DNA of 64,000 nucleotides from Algoriphagus winogradskyi (lineage in GTDB: Bacteria > Bacteroidota > Bacteroidia > Cytophagales > Cyclobacteriaceae), in NCBI RefSeq assembly GCF_900182815.1, contig NZ_FXUA01000004.1, positions 248,001-312,000 on the forward strand. Direction: 5' to 3'. The notes below the pieces were generated by a model, which did not search any database, was not told the origin of the DNA, and saw only the letters and a program-made list of their open reading frames with translations. Position 1 is the stretch's first letter, and each line of letters opens with the position of its first letter. Of this stretch, positions 1 to 8,577 are shown piece after piece. The translations under genes were made by a program, and so were the position numbers.

Positions 1-1293
1 ATCTGTACTGGAATCTGCAGCTGTGACATAGGAGATGAATATGCCAAGGATAAAGAGTTGGGCAAACATTTTGAAATACCCCATGTCTTCAAAAACCTGG
101 TAAATAATAGATTCAGGGCCTGAGTTTAAAAATAAACCTTTGTAAACCTCAGAGTCATTAGAAGCGAAATCAACCGTAGTTCCTCCAAATATCCCCATCC
201 AAATCAGGCAAAAAAGAGCTGGTAAAAACCAATTGACTAGTAGAAATTCTCGGACTGTTCTACCTATGGCTATTTTCCCTAGGAAAAGTGCTGTCATTGG
301 AGCCCATGCCATCCACATGGCAAAATTGAAAGTGGACCAATCGTAAGTCCAACTATTTCCAGCTCCACTCAATTGAAGACTTAGATCAGTGAAATTTGAA
401 AAGTATTCGATAAAACCAGTTCCTATAGAATTAAATATATGGGCCTTTTCCCCAAATATCACAAATAGAATAGCGATCAGGAAAAAGAAGCCAAGATTGA
501 ACAGGGATAGGTTTTTAATTCCTTTTTCAATGCCCGTCGAAGCGGAAATTATGAAGGTTAATAGGATTGCCAAAGTAATTATTACTGTCAGAAAAGTAGG
601 GTCTAGCTGCGGAAAAAAAGCTAAAAAACCACCAGATAAACTTAATATCCCAGCTCCTAGAGCTGCTGCCATACCAGTTACGAGGGCGAATAGGCTAAAC
701 ATATCCAAACCCGCTACCCAGAATTTATTGGGGTAAGAGCCAAGAATAGGCCTCAGCATGATACTTAGACTAAAATTGCTTTTGCCGGAATAATACATCA
801 ATGCAAAAACTAGGGCCGGAACGGCGTAAATTGCATAAGGGGTAAATCCCCAATGAAAGTATAAAGCTCCTAAAGCAAATGATTTAGCAGCTTCTGAATT
901 AGGTTCAAACCCCTTGAATTCCGGCGGAAACAAATAATGTGAGAGTGGTTCTGCACTTCCCCAAAACAAGATACCAACAGCTATGGTTGTGCATAGGACT
1001 ATTGCAAACCAGCTGATTCTTTTCAGTCTTGGAATCGCATTTTGACCACCGATTTTATAGTTTCCAAGAGGTGAAAATATTGCAACTGCCGTAAGTAAAG
1101 TCATGAGCAAGGAAACCCAGCTGAATCCTAAACTAAAGTGGCTAAGTATGAGTTGTTGTAAATTCTTAAATACTGCAATAAAGGATTTCGGGAATATGAT
1201 GCTACTGGTAACAGCAACTATTAATAGAATAAAAGGTGGCCAAAAGACCCAAGGGCGAACATTAAAACTGAAAAATGTAGTATTTCTTGTCAT
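1..1293 (-). CDS. BCCT family betaine/choline/carnitine transporter (C-terminus cut by window edge)
   Basis: Sodium- or proton-coupled uptake of quaternary ammonium osmolytes (glycine betaine, choline, carnitine) across the inner membrane. The frame is open from an ATG at 1293 to base 1, giving 431 residues of a family usually 500-650 long, so the last helices are missing. Seen: many hydrophobic helices, WGSAEPLSHY in the first third (the family's WG.aEPl element), a Trp-rich stretch reading FAMWMAWAPMTALFLGKI, a GRTVREF motif, and TAADSST at the edge, matching the conserved TSADS region. It is divergent from the DoxX-like gene at 1372. The substrate cannot be read from sequence. Confidence 0.88.
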   Translation of the reverse strand, partial: MTRNTTFFSFNVRPWVFWPPFILLIVAVTSSIIFPKSFIAVFKNLQQLILSHFSLGFSWVSLLMTLLTAVAIFSPLGNYKIGGQNAIPRLKRISWFAIVLCTTIAVGILFWGSAEPLSHYLFPPEFKGFEPNSEAAKSFALGALYFHWGFTPYAIYAVPALVFALMYYSGKSNFSLSIMLRPILGSYPNKFWVAGLDMFSLFALVTGMAAALGAGILSLSGGFLAFFPQLDPTFLTVIITLAILLTFIISASTGIEKGIKNLSLFNLGFFFLIAILFVIFGEKAHIFNSIGTGFIEYFSNFTDLSLQLSGAGNSWTYDWSTFNFAMWMAWAPMTALFLGKIAIGRTVREFLLVNWFLPALFCLIWMGIFGGTTVDFASNDSEVYKGLFLNSGPESIIYQVFEDMGYFKMFAQLFILGIFISYVTAADSSTD

Positions 1294-1371
1294 GAATCAG
1301 GAAGATACCAGGTTTCGAATTCTTACAAAAATGAGTGAATATTTTGTGTTTAAATATCAACTGCTTTCCGT

Positions 1372-1770
1372 ATGAATAAAATTAAATCAAGTGCTCTTTA
1401 TATAATGGCCATTTTTTACCTTTTAGCTGGTCTTAATCATTTTATTAATCCAGATGGTTACTTGAGATTGATTCCAGAATATCTTCCCTTTCACTACGCA
1501 TTAAATTTTGTAGCAGGGATATGTGAAGTTAGTTTTGGTATAGGTCTATTTTTTCCAAAATCAAGATCGCTAGCTTCTTGGGGTATCATTGTAATGCTGT
1601 TGGCATTCATTCCAGCTCATGTTTACTTCATTCAACTCAATTCTTGTGTTGATAATGGACTTTGTTTGCCGTCGTGGACCGGGTGGTTTCGGCTTGTAAT
1701 TATCCATCCTTTATTGATTTATTGGGCGTATTTATACACTTCTGAGAGGTATATACTTACCAAAAATTAG
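1372..1770 (+). CDS. DoxX/MauE-like small membrane protein
   Basis: A 132-residue protein with four predicted membrane helices. It opens with a helix followed by LLAGLNHFINPDGYLRLIP, typical of DoxX-like membrane proteins, which are often linked to redox or quinone chemistry. No catalytic residues can be named. It starts at ATG 1372, 78 bp from the divergent BCCT start. The TetR-type gene lies downstream, with a palindrome between them, so the two are probably separate transcripts. Function unknown. Confidence 0.7.
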   Translation: MNKIKSSALYIMAIFYLLAGLNHFINPDGYLRLIPEYLPFHYALNFVAGICEVSFGIGLFFPKSRSLASWGIIVMLLAFIPAHVYFIQLNSCVDNGLCLPSWTGWFRLVIIHPLLIYWAYLYTSERYILTKN

Positions 1771-1787
1771 TGAAATCTCTAAGTCTT

Positions 1788-1802
1788 GTTAGTAATACTA
1801 AC
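1788..1802. promoter_or_regulatory. Candidate TetR operator palindrome
   Basis: GTTAGTAATACTAAC is a perfect 7+1+7 inverted repeat, 67-81 bp before the ATG at 1869 of the TetR-type gene. TetR-family repressors commonly bind short palindromes before their own operon, so autoregulation of the exporter operon is the inference. A TTTG followed by TAACTTTT lies just downstream and could be a degenerate promoter. Confidence 0.45.
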
Positions 1803-1868
1803 TTTTTGAAAGATTTGTTAACTTTTTTCTCAATACGGCGTTATCAGGATAGTCAAAAAGTTTTTTTT

Positions 1869-2546
1869 ATGGAGAATTTGTTGAATAACATAAAAATGGA
1901 GGTGCATGATAATCTATACCTTAAGGAACCATTCAGCTCTGAGTTGGGTAGTTCCATAGTGCAGGAGGGAGCTATTCTCATCCGCAACTTAGGTATGGAA
2001 AATTTTACCTTTAAAAAATTGGCAGTGCATATTGGTGTAACTGAAGCAGCTGTTTATAGGTATTTCGAAAATAAACACATGTTGTTGCTGTATCTTACTG
2101 CCTGGTATTGGGCTTGGATGGAAGTCAATTATGTGTATGCTACAGCAAATTTGGAAAGCAGCAAGGCCCGACTTACCATTGCCATGAAACTTATAGTCAA
2201 TGGACCGTTTTTCATGAGAAATGCACATTTAGACCCAGAAAACCTAAGAAGCATAGTAGTTAATGAATCACTCAAAGGATACTTGACCAAGACGGTAGAT
2301 GTAGAGCATGAAAATGGGATTTTTGCTCAAGTTTATAATTTCGGTGAGCGGATTTCTGAATTGATTTATGAAATAAACCCAACCTATCCCTATCCAAAGA
2401 CTTTGGCATACACAGTCATGGAGGCAAGTTTACTCCATGCATTTAACGCCAAGCATTTACCGGGCATGACGGAACAATCCTTGGATTCTAAAAACCGTCT
2501 GGTCTTTTTTGAAGATTTAATATTAAAGGCAATTTCCAATGAATAA
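1869..2546 (+). CDS. TetR/AcrR-type transcriptional regulator
   Basis: A 225-residue regulator probably controlling the exporter genes that follow. The helix-turn-helix is visible at about residues 45-75, ending in the TetR signature VTEAAVYRYFENKHMLL. The C-terminal part is a ligand/dimerisation region with no recognisable specificity. The frame is open back to a GTG at 1770, but that start would place the coding sequence over the palindrome at 1788-1802 and add 33 residues unlike TetR N-termini, so I chose ATG 1869 (ATG 1896 is also possible). Its 3' end overlaps the ABC transporter start by 8 nt, indicating one operon. Confidence 0.8.
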   Translation: MENLLNNIKMEVHDNLYLKEPFSSELGSSIVQEGAILIRNLGMENFTFKKLAVHIGVTEAAVYRYFENKHMLLLYLTAWYWAWMEVNYVYATANLESSKARLTIAMKLIVNGPFFMRNAHLDPENLRSIVVNESLKGYLTKTVDVEHENGIFAQVYNFGERISELIYEINPTYPYPKTLAYTVMEASLLHAFNAKHLPGMTEQSLDSKNRLVFFEDLILKAISNE

Positions 2547-4248
2547 TACAAAGACAACCACTCCGATGAAGCGATTTTTCAATCTGCTGAAAGAGGAAAA
2601 GGAAGAAGTATATTCAATTTACTTTTACGCAATATTGAATGGATTGGTAGCGCTATCTCTACCATTGGGTATTCAGGCTATATTAAACTTCGTACTTGGG
2701 GGGAGAATCACTACTTCATGGGTAATTCTCGTTTTGGTAGTTGCTGCAGGGATAGCCTTCGGAGGATTTTTGCAGATCTCGCAATTACAGATCACGGAGA
2801 AATTACAACAAAGAATTTTTGCGAAATCAGGACTTTCTTTGGCTTACAGATTACCAAAAGTTAAGTCGGAGCTTCTGCATGGAGCGTATGCACCAGAGAT
2901 TGTAAATCGTTTCTTCGATACAGTTAATCTTCAAAAAGGAGTTTCAAAAATTTTGGTGGAATATTCTACTGCTCTGATTCAGGTGATATTTGGACTCATA
3001 CTCTTATCCTTTTATCACGCTACATTTATCCTATTTGGAATCGTTTTGGTATTGATATTAATTACTATTTTCTATTTCACCAGTCCAAAAGGAATGGCAA
3101 CTGCCTTGAAAGAATCTACTTATAAATATGAAACTGCCTACTGGCTGGAGGAAATAGGAAGAACCCTAAATACATTTAAACTGGTCGGTGGAAATTCTAA
3201 GTTGCCTATTCTTCGCGTAGATAAATTACTCAAACGATACATAGATTTTAGATCGAATCATTTTTCTGTTTTGATCCTTCAATATAAAGTTTTGATAGGC
3301 TTCAAAGTATTGATAGTTACTAGCTTACTAATAGCTGGTAGCTTGTTGCTGATCAATGATCAAATCAGTATTGGTCAATTCGTAGCTGCAGAGGTGATTA
3401 TCCTAATGGTCGTTAACGCGGTGGAGAAACTAATACTTTCTCTAGAAACAGTATATGATACGTTAGTTGCTACGGAGAAACTCGGTCAGGTCATGGATAT
3501 CGAGCTGGAAGACCACAAAGAGTCTGAGAAGGATATTACACAACAGTCAAACGGGATTAAACTTGCAATGGAAAACTTGGTTTTTCAGCCGAGAGATGTG
3601 AGTAAACCTATTGTGAATGGTGTCACGCTTACAATAGAACCTGGAGTCAAAGCAGCTATTACAGGAAAAAGCGGTAGTGGGAAAAGTGCTATGCTAGCAT
3701 TGTTTTCTGGCCTTTATCAGACCTATAAGGGTACCATTAAAATCAATGATCTTTCTCTTGACTTGATTCATTTGGATAAGTATCGTACAGTAGTGGGGGA
3801 TTGTATGGAATTGCAGCAGATATTTCACGGTTCGATCGCTGAAAACATTTTGGTAGGGAGAGAAATTGATCCTGAACAGTTGAAATTTCTTATTGAATTA
3901 GTTGGCTTAAAGGAGTTTATATATCAATTGCCAGATGATTTGAACACTATATTATTACCGGAGGGAAGGGGGTTATCCAGAAAAATGGCTCAGGCAATTA
4001 TGCTAGCTAGGGCATTGGTAGGTCAGCCTAAAGCTATGATTTTGGAAAATGCCTTACTGCATCTTGATGAAGAAGTAAAGAATAGAGTACAGTCTTACTT
4101 ATTTCAAGGGGACTGGACGTTACTTATGGTCACCCAAGATGTAGATGTCATCAAATCAGCCCAGCAGGTAATTGTTATGGATAATGGTACTATGATTTAT
4201 CAGGGAAATCAATCGGGATATCAAAATTTTTTAAACACTAACGCTTAA
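2539..4248 (+). CDS. ABC exporter, fused membrane and ATPase domains, degenerate ATPase motifs
   Basis: A 569-residue half-transporter: membrane domain about residues 20-310, nucleotide-binding domain about 340-560. Walker A is intact (GKSGSGKS, 376-383). The other ATPase motifs are eroded. The signature LSGGQ reads LSRKM (479-483). The Walker B Asp is replaced by Leu502, although Glu503 remains. The Q-loop region (420-428) has no normal Q-D element. The switch His is Gln533 (VTQD). Known biology: such half-transporters pair with HlyD and TolC partners, which follow here. Inference: either ATP hydrolysis is supplied by a partner ATPase, or this is an unusual ATPase lineage. No N-terminal C39 peptidase is present. 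The frame is intact, so it is not a pseudogene. Confidence 0.85.
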   Translation: MNNTKTTTPMKRFFNLLKEEKEEVYSIYFYAILNGLVALSLPLGIQAILNFVLGGRITTSWVILVLVVAAGIAFGGFLQISQLQITEKLQQRIFAKSGLSLAYRLPKVKSELLHGAYAPEIVNRFFDTVNLQKGVSKILVEYSTALIQVIFGLILLSFYHATFILFGIVLVLILITIFYFTSPKGMATALKESTYKYETAYWLEEIGRTLNTFKLVGGNSKLPILRVDKLLKRYIDFRSNHFSVLILQYKVLIGFKVLIVTSLLIAGSLLLINDQISIGQFVAAEVIILMVVNAVEKLILSLETVYDTLVATEKLGQVMDIELEDHKESEKDITQQSNGIKLAMENLVFQPRDVSKPIVNGVTLTIEPGVKAAITGKSGSGKSAMLALFSGLYQTYKGTIKINDLSLDLIHLDKYRTVVGDCMELQQIFHGSIAENILVGREIDPEQLKFLIELVGLKEFIYQLPDDLNTILLPEGRGLSRKMAQAIMLARALVGQPKAMILENALLHLDEEVKNRVQSYLFQGDWTLLMVTQDVDVIKSAQQVIVMDNGTMIYQGNQSGYQNFLNTNA

Positions 4249-4253
4249 GAAAA

Positions 4254-5609
4254 ATGTTAAATATCTCTGAAAATAAAATCTTGGATAGAAGTCATTTCGA
4301 GCATACAGAAAGCCTCAAAATGACTGTGGCAAGTAAGCAAAAGAAAAGAAGAGTTAGAATTCTTTTTGTATCCTGCTGCGTTGTATTTCTTATCCTTTTT
4401 CTTCCTTGGACCCAGTACATTCGATCCAAAGGATACGTGACGATGCTACAGCCTGAGCATAGAGCACAAACTATACAATCGGTAATTGCCGGAAGAATCG
4501 AAAAATGGTATGTGAATGAAGGTGCTTTTGTCTCTAAAGGTGATACTATAGTTAGTATCACAGAAGTGAAAGATGAGTATTTCGATTCCTTGCTCTTGCC
4601 TAGAACCCAGCTTCAAGTGCAAGCCAAAAACTTATCAGCCCTTTCTTACAAGGAAAAAGTAAAAGCTTTGGAAAGTCAGATTGAAGCGCTGAAGCGGAAT
4701 AATATCCTAAGAAAGGAGCAAGCCAGAAATAAACTAGAAATGGCTGAACTGAAAGTGGAGTCTGATAGTATTAGGTTTGAACAGGCTAAGGTGAACTACG
4801 AAATCGGCGTGAAACAATTGGGAAGAGCCGAAAAACTTTACGAAGAGGGGTTACGATCCCTGACTGATCTTGAAACCCGGAGGTTGAAGTTTCAGGAAGT
4901 GCAGGCTAGCGTTATTGGAGCAGAAAACAGTTTGTTGAGTAGTAGAAATTCTTACATCTCAGCTTTATTGGAGCTCGATGCAATTGATAACGACTTCAGA
5001 GACAAGCTATCTAAGGCAGAGTCTGATATGTTCACAGCTCAATCTAGTCAATACGATGCCGAAGGGTCTGCTACAAAGCTGGAAAACCAATATTCCAATT
5101 ATGAAGCAAGGACTGGATTTAGGCATATTTTGGCACCCCAGGATGGCTTTATCGCGGAAGCTATCCAAGTAGGACTTGGCGAGACCGTCAAAGAAGGTGA
5201 TCAAATTGTGAATATTGTGCCTTCAAATGGTGAGCTCGCAGTAGAGATGTTTATCTCTCCGGTGGATTTACCATTGATGGAAGTAGGGAAAAAAGTACGA
5301 TTCATATTTGATGGATGGCCAGCGATTGTATTTACGGGATGGCCTAGAATTTCCAATGGTACTTTTGGAGGTGTGATCGTAGCAGTAGATCAGTTTGCTG
5401 GTAAGTCCAATCAATTCAGAGTTCTGGTGGCCGAAGATCCAGAAGAAGAGCCTTGGCCATCAGTCTTGCGTGTAGGTTCTGGGGCAGATGGAATTGCATT
5501 ACTTAATGATGTACCGGTTTGGTATGAACTCTGGCGTCAATTGAACGGCTTCCCTGCGGATTTCTACACCAGAAAAGAGAAAGAACAAATAGCAAAAGGA
5601 CAGAAATGA
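4254..5609 (+). CDS. HlyD-family membrane fusion (periplasmic adaptor) protein
   Basis: A 451-residue adaptor linking the inner-membrane ABC exporter to an outer-membrane channel. One membrane helix (about 34-52) follows a basic cytoplasmic N-terminus. A first lipoyl half-motif lies around 75-105 (AGRIEKWYVNEGAFVSKGD), then a long coiled-coil hairpin rich in Glu/Lys/Leu (about 110-275), the second lipoyl half around 285-320 (ILAPQDGFIAEA), and a beta-barrel domain. It starts 5 bp after the ABC gene and overlaps the TolC-like gene by 4 nt (ATGA), so the genes are translationally coupled. Confidence 0.9.
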   Translation: MLNISENKILDRSHFEHTESLKMTVASKQKKRRVRILFVSCCVVFLILFLPWTQYIRSKGYVTMLQPEHRAQTIQSVIAGRIEKWYVNEGAFVSKGDTIVSITEVKDEYFDSLLLPRTQLQVQAKNLSALSYKEKVKALESQIEALKRNNILRKEQARNKLEMAELKVESDSIRFEQAKVNYEIGVKQLGRAEKLYEEGLRSLTDLETRRLKFQEVQASVIGAENSLLSSRNSYISALLELDAIDNDFRDKLSKAESDMFTAQSSQYDAEGSATKLENQYSNYEARTGFRHILAPQDGFIAEAIQVGLGETVKEGDQIVNIVPSNGELAVEMFISPVDLPLMEVGKKVRFIFDGWPAIVFTGWPRISNGTFGGVIVAVDQFAGKSNQFRVLVAEDPEEEPWPSVLRVGSGADGIALLNDVPVWYELWRQLNGFPADFYTRKEKEQIAKGQK

Positions 5610-6994
5610 AAAGATCGTTTTTTACTTTCTTACTTTTAATCTTTGGATTAATCACCTATGCTCAAGATTCTGACACTTTGAGGTTTGAGGACTATATGGA
5701 ATGGGTGAAATCCTACCATCCTATTTCCGCACAGGCAGATATTATGCTTACCATGGGAGATATGGAAGTTCGAACCGCAAGGGGTGGTTTTGATCCTTTA
5801 CTTTACGGAAATCTAGATGAGAAAAGCTTTGATGAAAAGTCCTATTACGATAAACGTGAAGCAGGAATTTCTATCCCAACATGGGCTGGTATAGAAATTA
5901 ACGGGGCTTTTGAGCAGAATTCTGGTCAATACCTAAATCCTGAAAACTCTGTTCCAACCGGAGGATTGCTTTCTGCTGGAGCCTCGATCAACCTTGGTCA
6001 AGGATTGATATTGGATGATAGAAGGGCTGGCTTAAGAAAGGCTCAGATCTATCAGCAGTCCACTGAATCTGAGCGCCAAAGGCTTCTAAATGAATTATAT
6101 CTACAGGCTACTGGTGCGTATTGGAATTGGTCCTTGGCTTTTGCAAATAGGGAATTGCAAGCTGAAGGTGTAGAACTGGCAAAGGTTAGGTTTAGGGGCA
6201 TCAAGATTAGTTTCGAGCAAGGAGATTTTCCAGCTATCGATACTGTTGAGGCTGCTACACAACTTTTGAACAGGGAATACAATCTACAAAAGGCCGAGAA
6301 TGAGCTTTTCATGAGGACACAGGATCTCAATAATTTTCTTTGGGATGAAACAGGTAATCCGATTGCACTGGACGTTCAAGTTAAGCCAGAGGAATTATTC
6401 TCGGATCAGCCTCTGATTCTGAATGAGGAGGAGTTGCGGATTATGATTGCAGATCACCCAGAATTATTGTTAGCTGATTTTGAATTAGCTAGTTTGGACG
6501 TGGAAAGACGTCTTAAGGCTCAACAGATTATACCTGTAGTAAAACTGAAGTATAATTTTCTTACCGAGAACCTTAATCAATTTGATCAGGCAGGATTTTT
6601 TGAAAATAATTATAAGTGGGGATTGACCGTCTATACTCCATTGATGTGGAGAAAGGCGAGGGGAGGAATGCGTTTGGCGGAGGCCAAAATAGACTTTAAG
6701 CAAAATTCCAGGGACTTGAAAGAACTTCAGCTTCGTACAAAACTTGAAAATGAACTTAATTGTTGGAGTGTTATAAATAATCAAATAGCCACATACACTA
6801 GAAATGTAGCTGCATTACAAATGTTACTTCAAGGGGAATTGAGAAGGTTTGAGATAGGTGAAAGTAGCCTGTTTTTAGTCAATAGCAGAGAAGTTTCTGT
6901 ATTTAGCTCCCGTGTTACCTTGAATGAATTACTATCTAAAAGAAAAATTACCTATGCCAAGACCAGATTTGCTGCCGGTGTAGGATTTGAGTAA
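5606..6994 (+). CDS. TolC-family outer membrane efflux protein
   Basis: A 462-residue outer-membrane channel protein with a Sec signal peptide (first 20 residues, ending YAQ). The body is long amphipathic helices with the TolC-repeat pattern (for example around 150-240 and 340-440). It completes a tripartite exporter with the ABC and HlyD genes, which it overlaps by 4 nt. The exported substrate is unknown. No gene for a small secreted peptide was seen next to it. Confidence 0.88.
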   Translation: MKRSFFTFLLLIFGLITYAQDSDTLRFEDYMEWVKSYHPISAQADIMLTMGDMEVRTARGGFDPLLYGNLDEKSFDEKSYYDKREAGISIPTWAGIEINGAFEQNSGQYLNPENSVPTGGLLSAGASINLGQGLILDDRRAGLRKAQIYQQSTESERQRLLNELYLQATGAYWNWSLAFANRELQAEGVELAKVRFRGIKISFEQGDFPAIDTVEAATQLLNREYNLQKAENELFMRTQDLNNFLWDETGNPIALDVQVKPEELFSDQPLILNEEELRIMIADHPELLLADFELASLDVERRLKAQQIIPVVKLKYNFLTENLNQFDQAGFFENNYKWGLTVYTPLMWRKARGGMRLAEAKIDFKQNSRDLKELQLRTKLENELNCWSVINNQIATYTRNVAALQMLLQGELRRFEIGESSLFLVNSREVSVFSSRVTLNELLSKRKITYAKTRFAAGVGFE

Positions 6995-7068
6995 ATTAGA
7001 TATTCGCTATGCTAAATCCAGTATTAGATAGTTAACGTATTTTAGATAGAAACCAAAAATCTGATTTT

Positions 7069-7353
7069 ATGCCTGCCTTTGTAATAGTGGAAGTTGATAT
7101 CACTGATCCAGAAAAATACAATGCTTACAAGCAACTCACCCCGGCGACAGTTTCTGCTTTTGGTGGAAAGTTTGTATTGAGAGGAAATCCAGTAAAAGTA
7201 CTGGAGGGAGAATGGAATCATGAGCGACTCGTAATGTTGCAGTTTCCCAATAAAGAAAAAGCTGAGGCTTGGTATAACTCAGAAGCCTACCAACAGGCCA
7301 AATCCGTTAGAGAAGGTGCTGCTAAAGCAAAATTCTTATTAATAGAATCTTGA
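7069..7353 (+). CDS. DUF1330 family protein
   Basis: A 94-residue cytoplasmic protein of the DUF1330 family, a dimeric alpha/beta-barrel (ferredoxin-like) fold. Family features are an N-terminal VEVDITDPEKYNAY, central GGKFVLRG, and AEAWYNSEAYQ near the end. Its biochemical role is unknown. It stands alone, ending just before a strong terminator at 7379-7408. Confidence 0.85.
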   Translation: MPAFVIVEVDITDPEKYNAYKQLTPATVSAFGGKFVLRGNPVKVLEGEWNHERLVMLQFPNKEKAEAWYNSEAYQQAKSVREGAAKAKFLLIES

Positions 7354-7378
7354 ACTCTATTAGATTCAGATAGATATC

Positions 7379-7408
7379 AAAAAAGGCTTCCAATAGGAAG
7401 CCTTTTTT
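7379..7408. terminator. Bidirectional intrinsic terminator
   Basis: A perfect 13-bp stem (AAAAAAGGCTTCC against GGAAGCCTTTTTT) with a 4-nt AATA loop and T-runs on both strands. It sits between the convergent DUF1330 and peroxiredoxin genes and can serve both. Confidence 0.92.
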
Positions 7409-7425
7409 AACTGATAAACAGCCGA

Positions 7426-8061
7426 TTATAAATCAGGCTGCGGTGTCATTCTTAGATAAGGTTTGATTACTTTGTGTCCTTTAGGAAATTTAGAAGGAAT
7501 GTCTTCTGTCTTGATTCCCGGAGAAACTACCACATCTTCACCTTGCTGCCAGTTAGCTGGAGTAGCCACCGAATAGTTAGCCGTGAGCTGCAGAGAATCT
7601 ATAACTCTAAGAAGCTCGTCAAAGTTTCTGCCGGTACTTGCTGGATAAGAAATGATGAGCTTTACTTTCTTGTCATTTCCGATAATGAAAACGGATCGTA
7701 CAGTAAAGTTTTCACTTGAATTAGGATGAATCATATCATACAATTCAGAGACTTTTCTGTCCTGATCTCCGATAATTGGAAAATTAACAGTGGTGTTTTG
7801 CGTCTCATTGATGTCTGAAATCCATCCTTTATGATTTTCCAAACCATCTACACTTAATGCAAGAACCTTAGTATTTCGCTTCGTAAACTCATCTTTAAGC
7901 TTCGCTACTGCACCAAGTTCTGTGGTACAAACTGGGGTATAATCCGCAGGGTGGGAAAATAAAACTCCCCAACCATCACCCAGATACTCGTAAAAATCAA
8001 TTTGCCCTTCTGTAGTATCGGCCGTAAAATTTGGGGCCGTGTCGCCTAGTCGTAATGCCAT
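7426..8061 (-). CDS. 1-Cys peroxiredoxin (Prx6 type)
   Basis: A 211-residue thiol peroxidase that reduces H2O2 and organic peroxides in the cytoplasm. The active-site element is PADYTPVCTTE with peroxidatic Cys45, the only cysteine in the protein, so there is no internal resolving cysteine. The length and the C-terminal extension after residue 150 (PANWQQGEDVVV) fit the Prx6 subfamily. It is monocistronic, with a terminator at 7379-7408. Confidence 0.93.
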   Translation of the reverse strand: MALRLGDTAPNFTADTTEGQIDFYEYLGDGWGVLFSHPADYTPVCTTELGAVAKLKDEFTKRNTKVLALSVDGLENHKGWISDINETQNTTVNFPIIGDQDRKVSELYDMIHPNSSENFTVRSVFIIGNDKKVKLIISYPASTGRNFDELLRVIDSLQLTANYSVATPANWQQGEDVVVSPGIKTEDIPSKFPKGHKVIKPYLRMTPQPDL

Positions 8062-8241
8062 TTTGTTTATTGTTTAAAAGTTTTGTTTCGATTCTTCAAT
8101 ATAACGTTCATAGATGCTTTCAGTTCGTGTTTTTTAAAATCTTTGTGAAAAATTCCCAGAAGGTAAACCCATTTAGAATAATGAGAGTTGTAAGTCCAAG
8201 AATAGCTTTTACATCGTAGATAAACTAAAACCAAAACACCC

Positions 8242-8574
8242 ATGAAAACATATTACAACCCAGAGGATCTCAAAAATTTTAGTAAAATAGGTGAATTTCA
8301 AAAGCCCCTTGCGGATAAGTTTTTCGACTATTATGGAGAGGTGTTCGCAGAAGGGGCGTTGACAGCCAGAGAGAAATCATTAATTGCTCTTGCCGTTGCT
8401 CATGCTATACAATGCCCGTATTGTATCGATGCATATACCACAGATACCATGGAAAAGGGCTGCGATGAAGAACAAATGATGGAAGCAGTACATGTGGCTG
8501 CAGCGATTAGGGGAGGAGCTTCGCTAGTTCACGCTACGCAGATGATGAATAAAGTGAAGGAAATTTCCATGTAA
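8242..8574 (+). CDS. Carboxymuconolactone-decarboxylase-like protein of the arsenosugar-type cluster
   Basis: A 110-residue AhpD/CMD-fold protein with the redox pair C58-x-x-C61 (CPYCIDAY) followed by a conserved acidic/His segment. Members next to ArsS genes are annotated as arsenosugar biosynthesis-associated peroxidase-like proteins. The stop is 3 bp before the ArsS start, so they share an operon. Inference: it protects or reduces a labile organoarsenic intermediate. The exact reaction is not established. Confidence 0.82.
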   Translation: MKTYYNPEDLKNFSKIGEFQKPLADKFFDYYGEVFAEGALTAREKSLIALAVAHAIQCPYCIDAYTTDTMEKGCDEEQMMEAVHVAAAIRGGASLVHATQMMNKVKEISM

Positions 8575-8577
8575 TTC

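Noticed and set aside
1770-1868. GTG-start extension of the TetR-type gene
   Set aside because: It covers the palindrome and adds residues not seen in the family.
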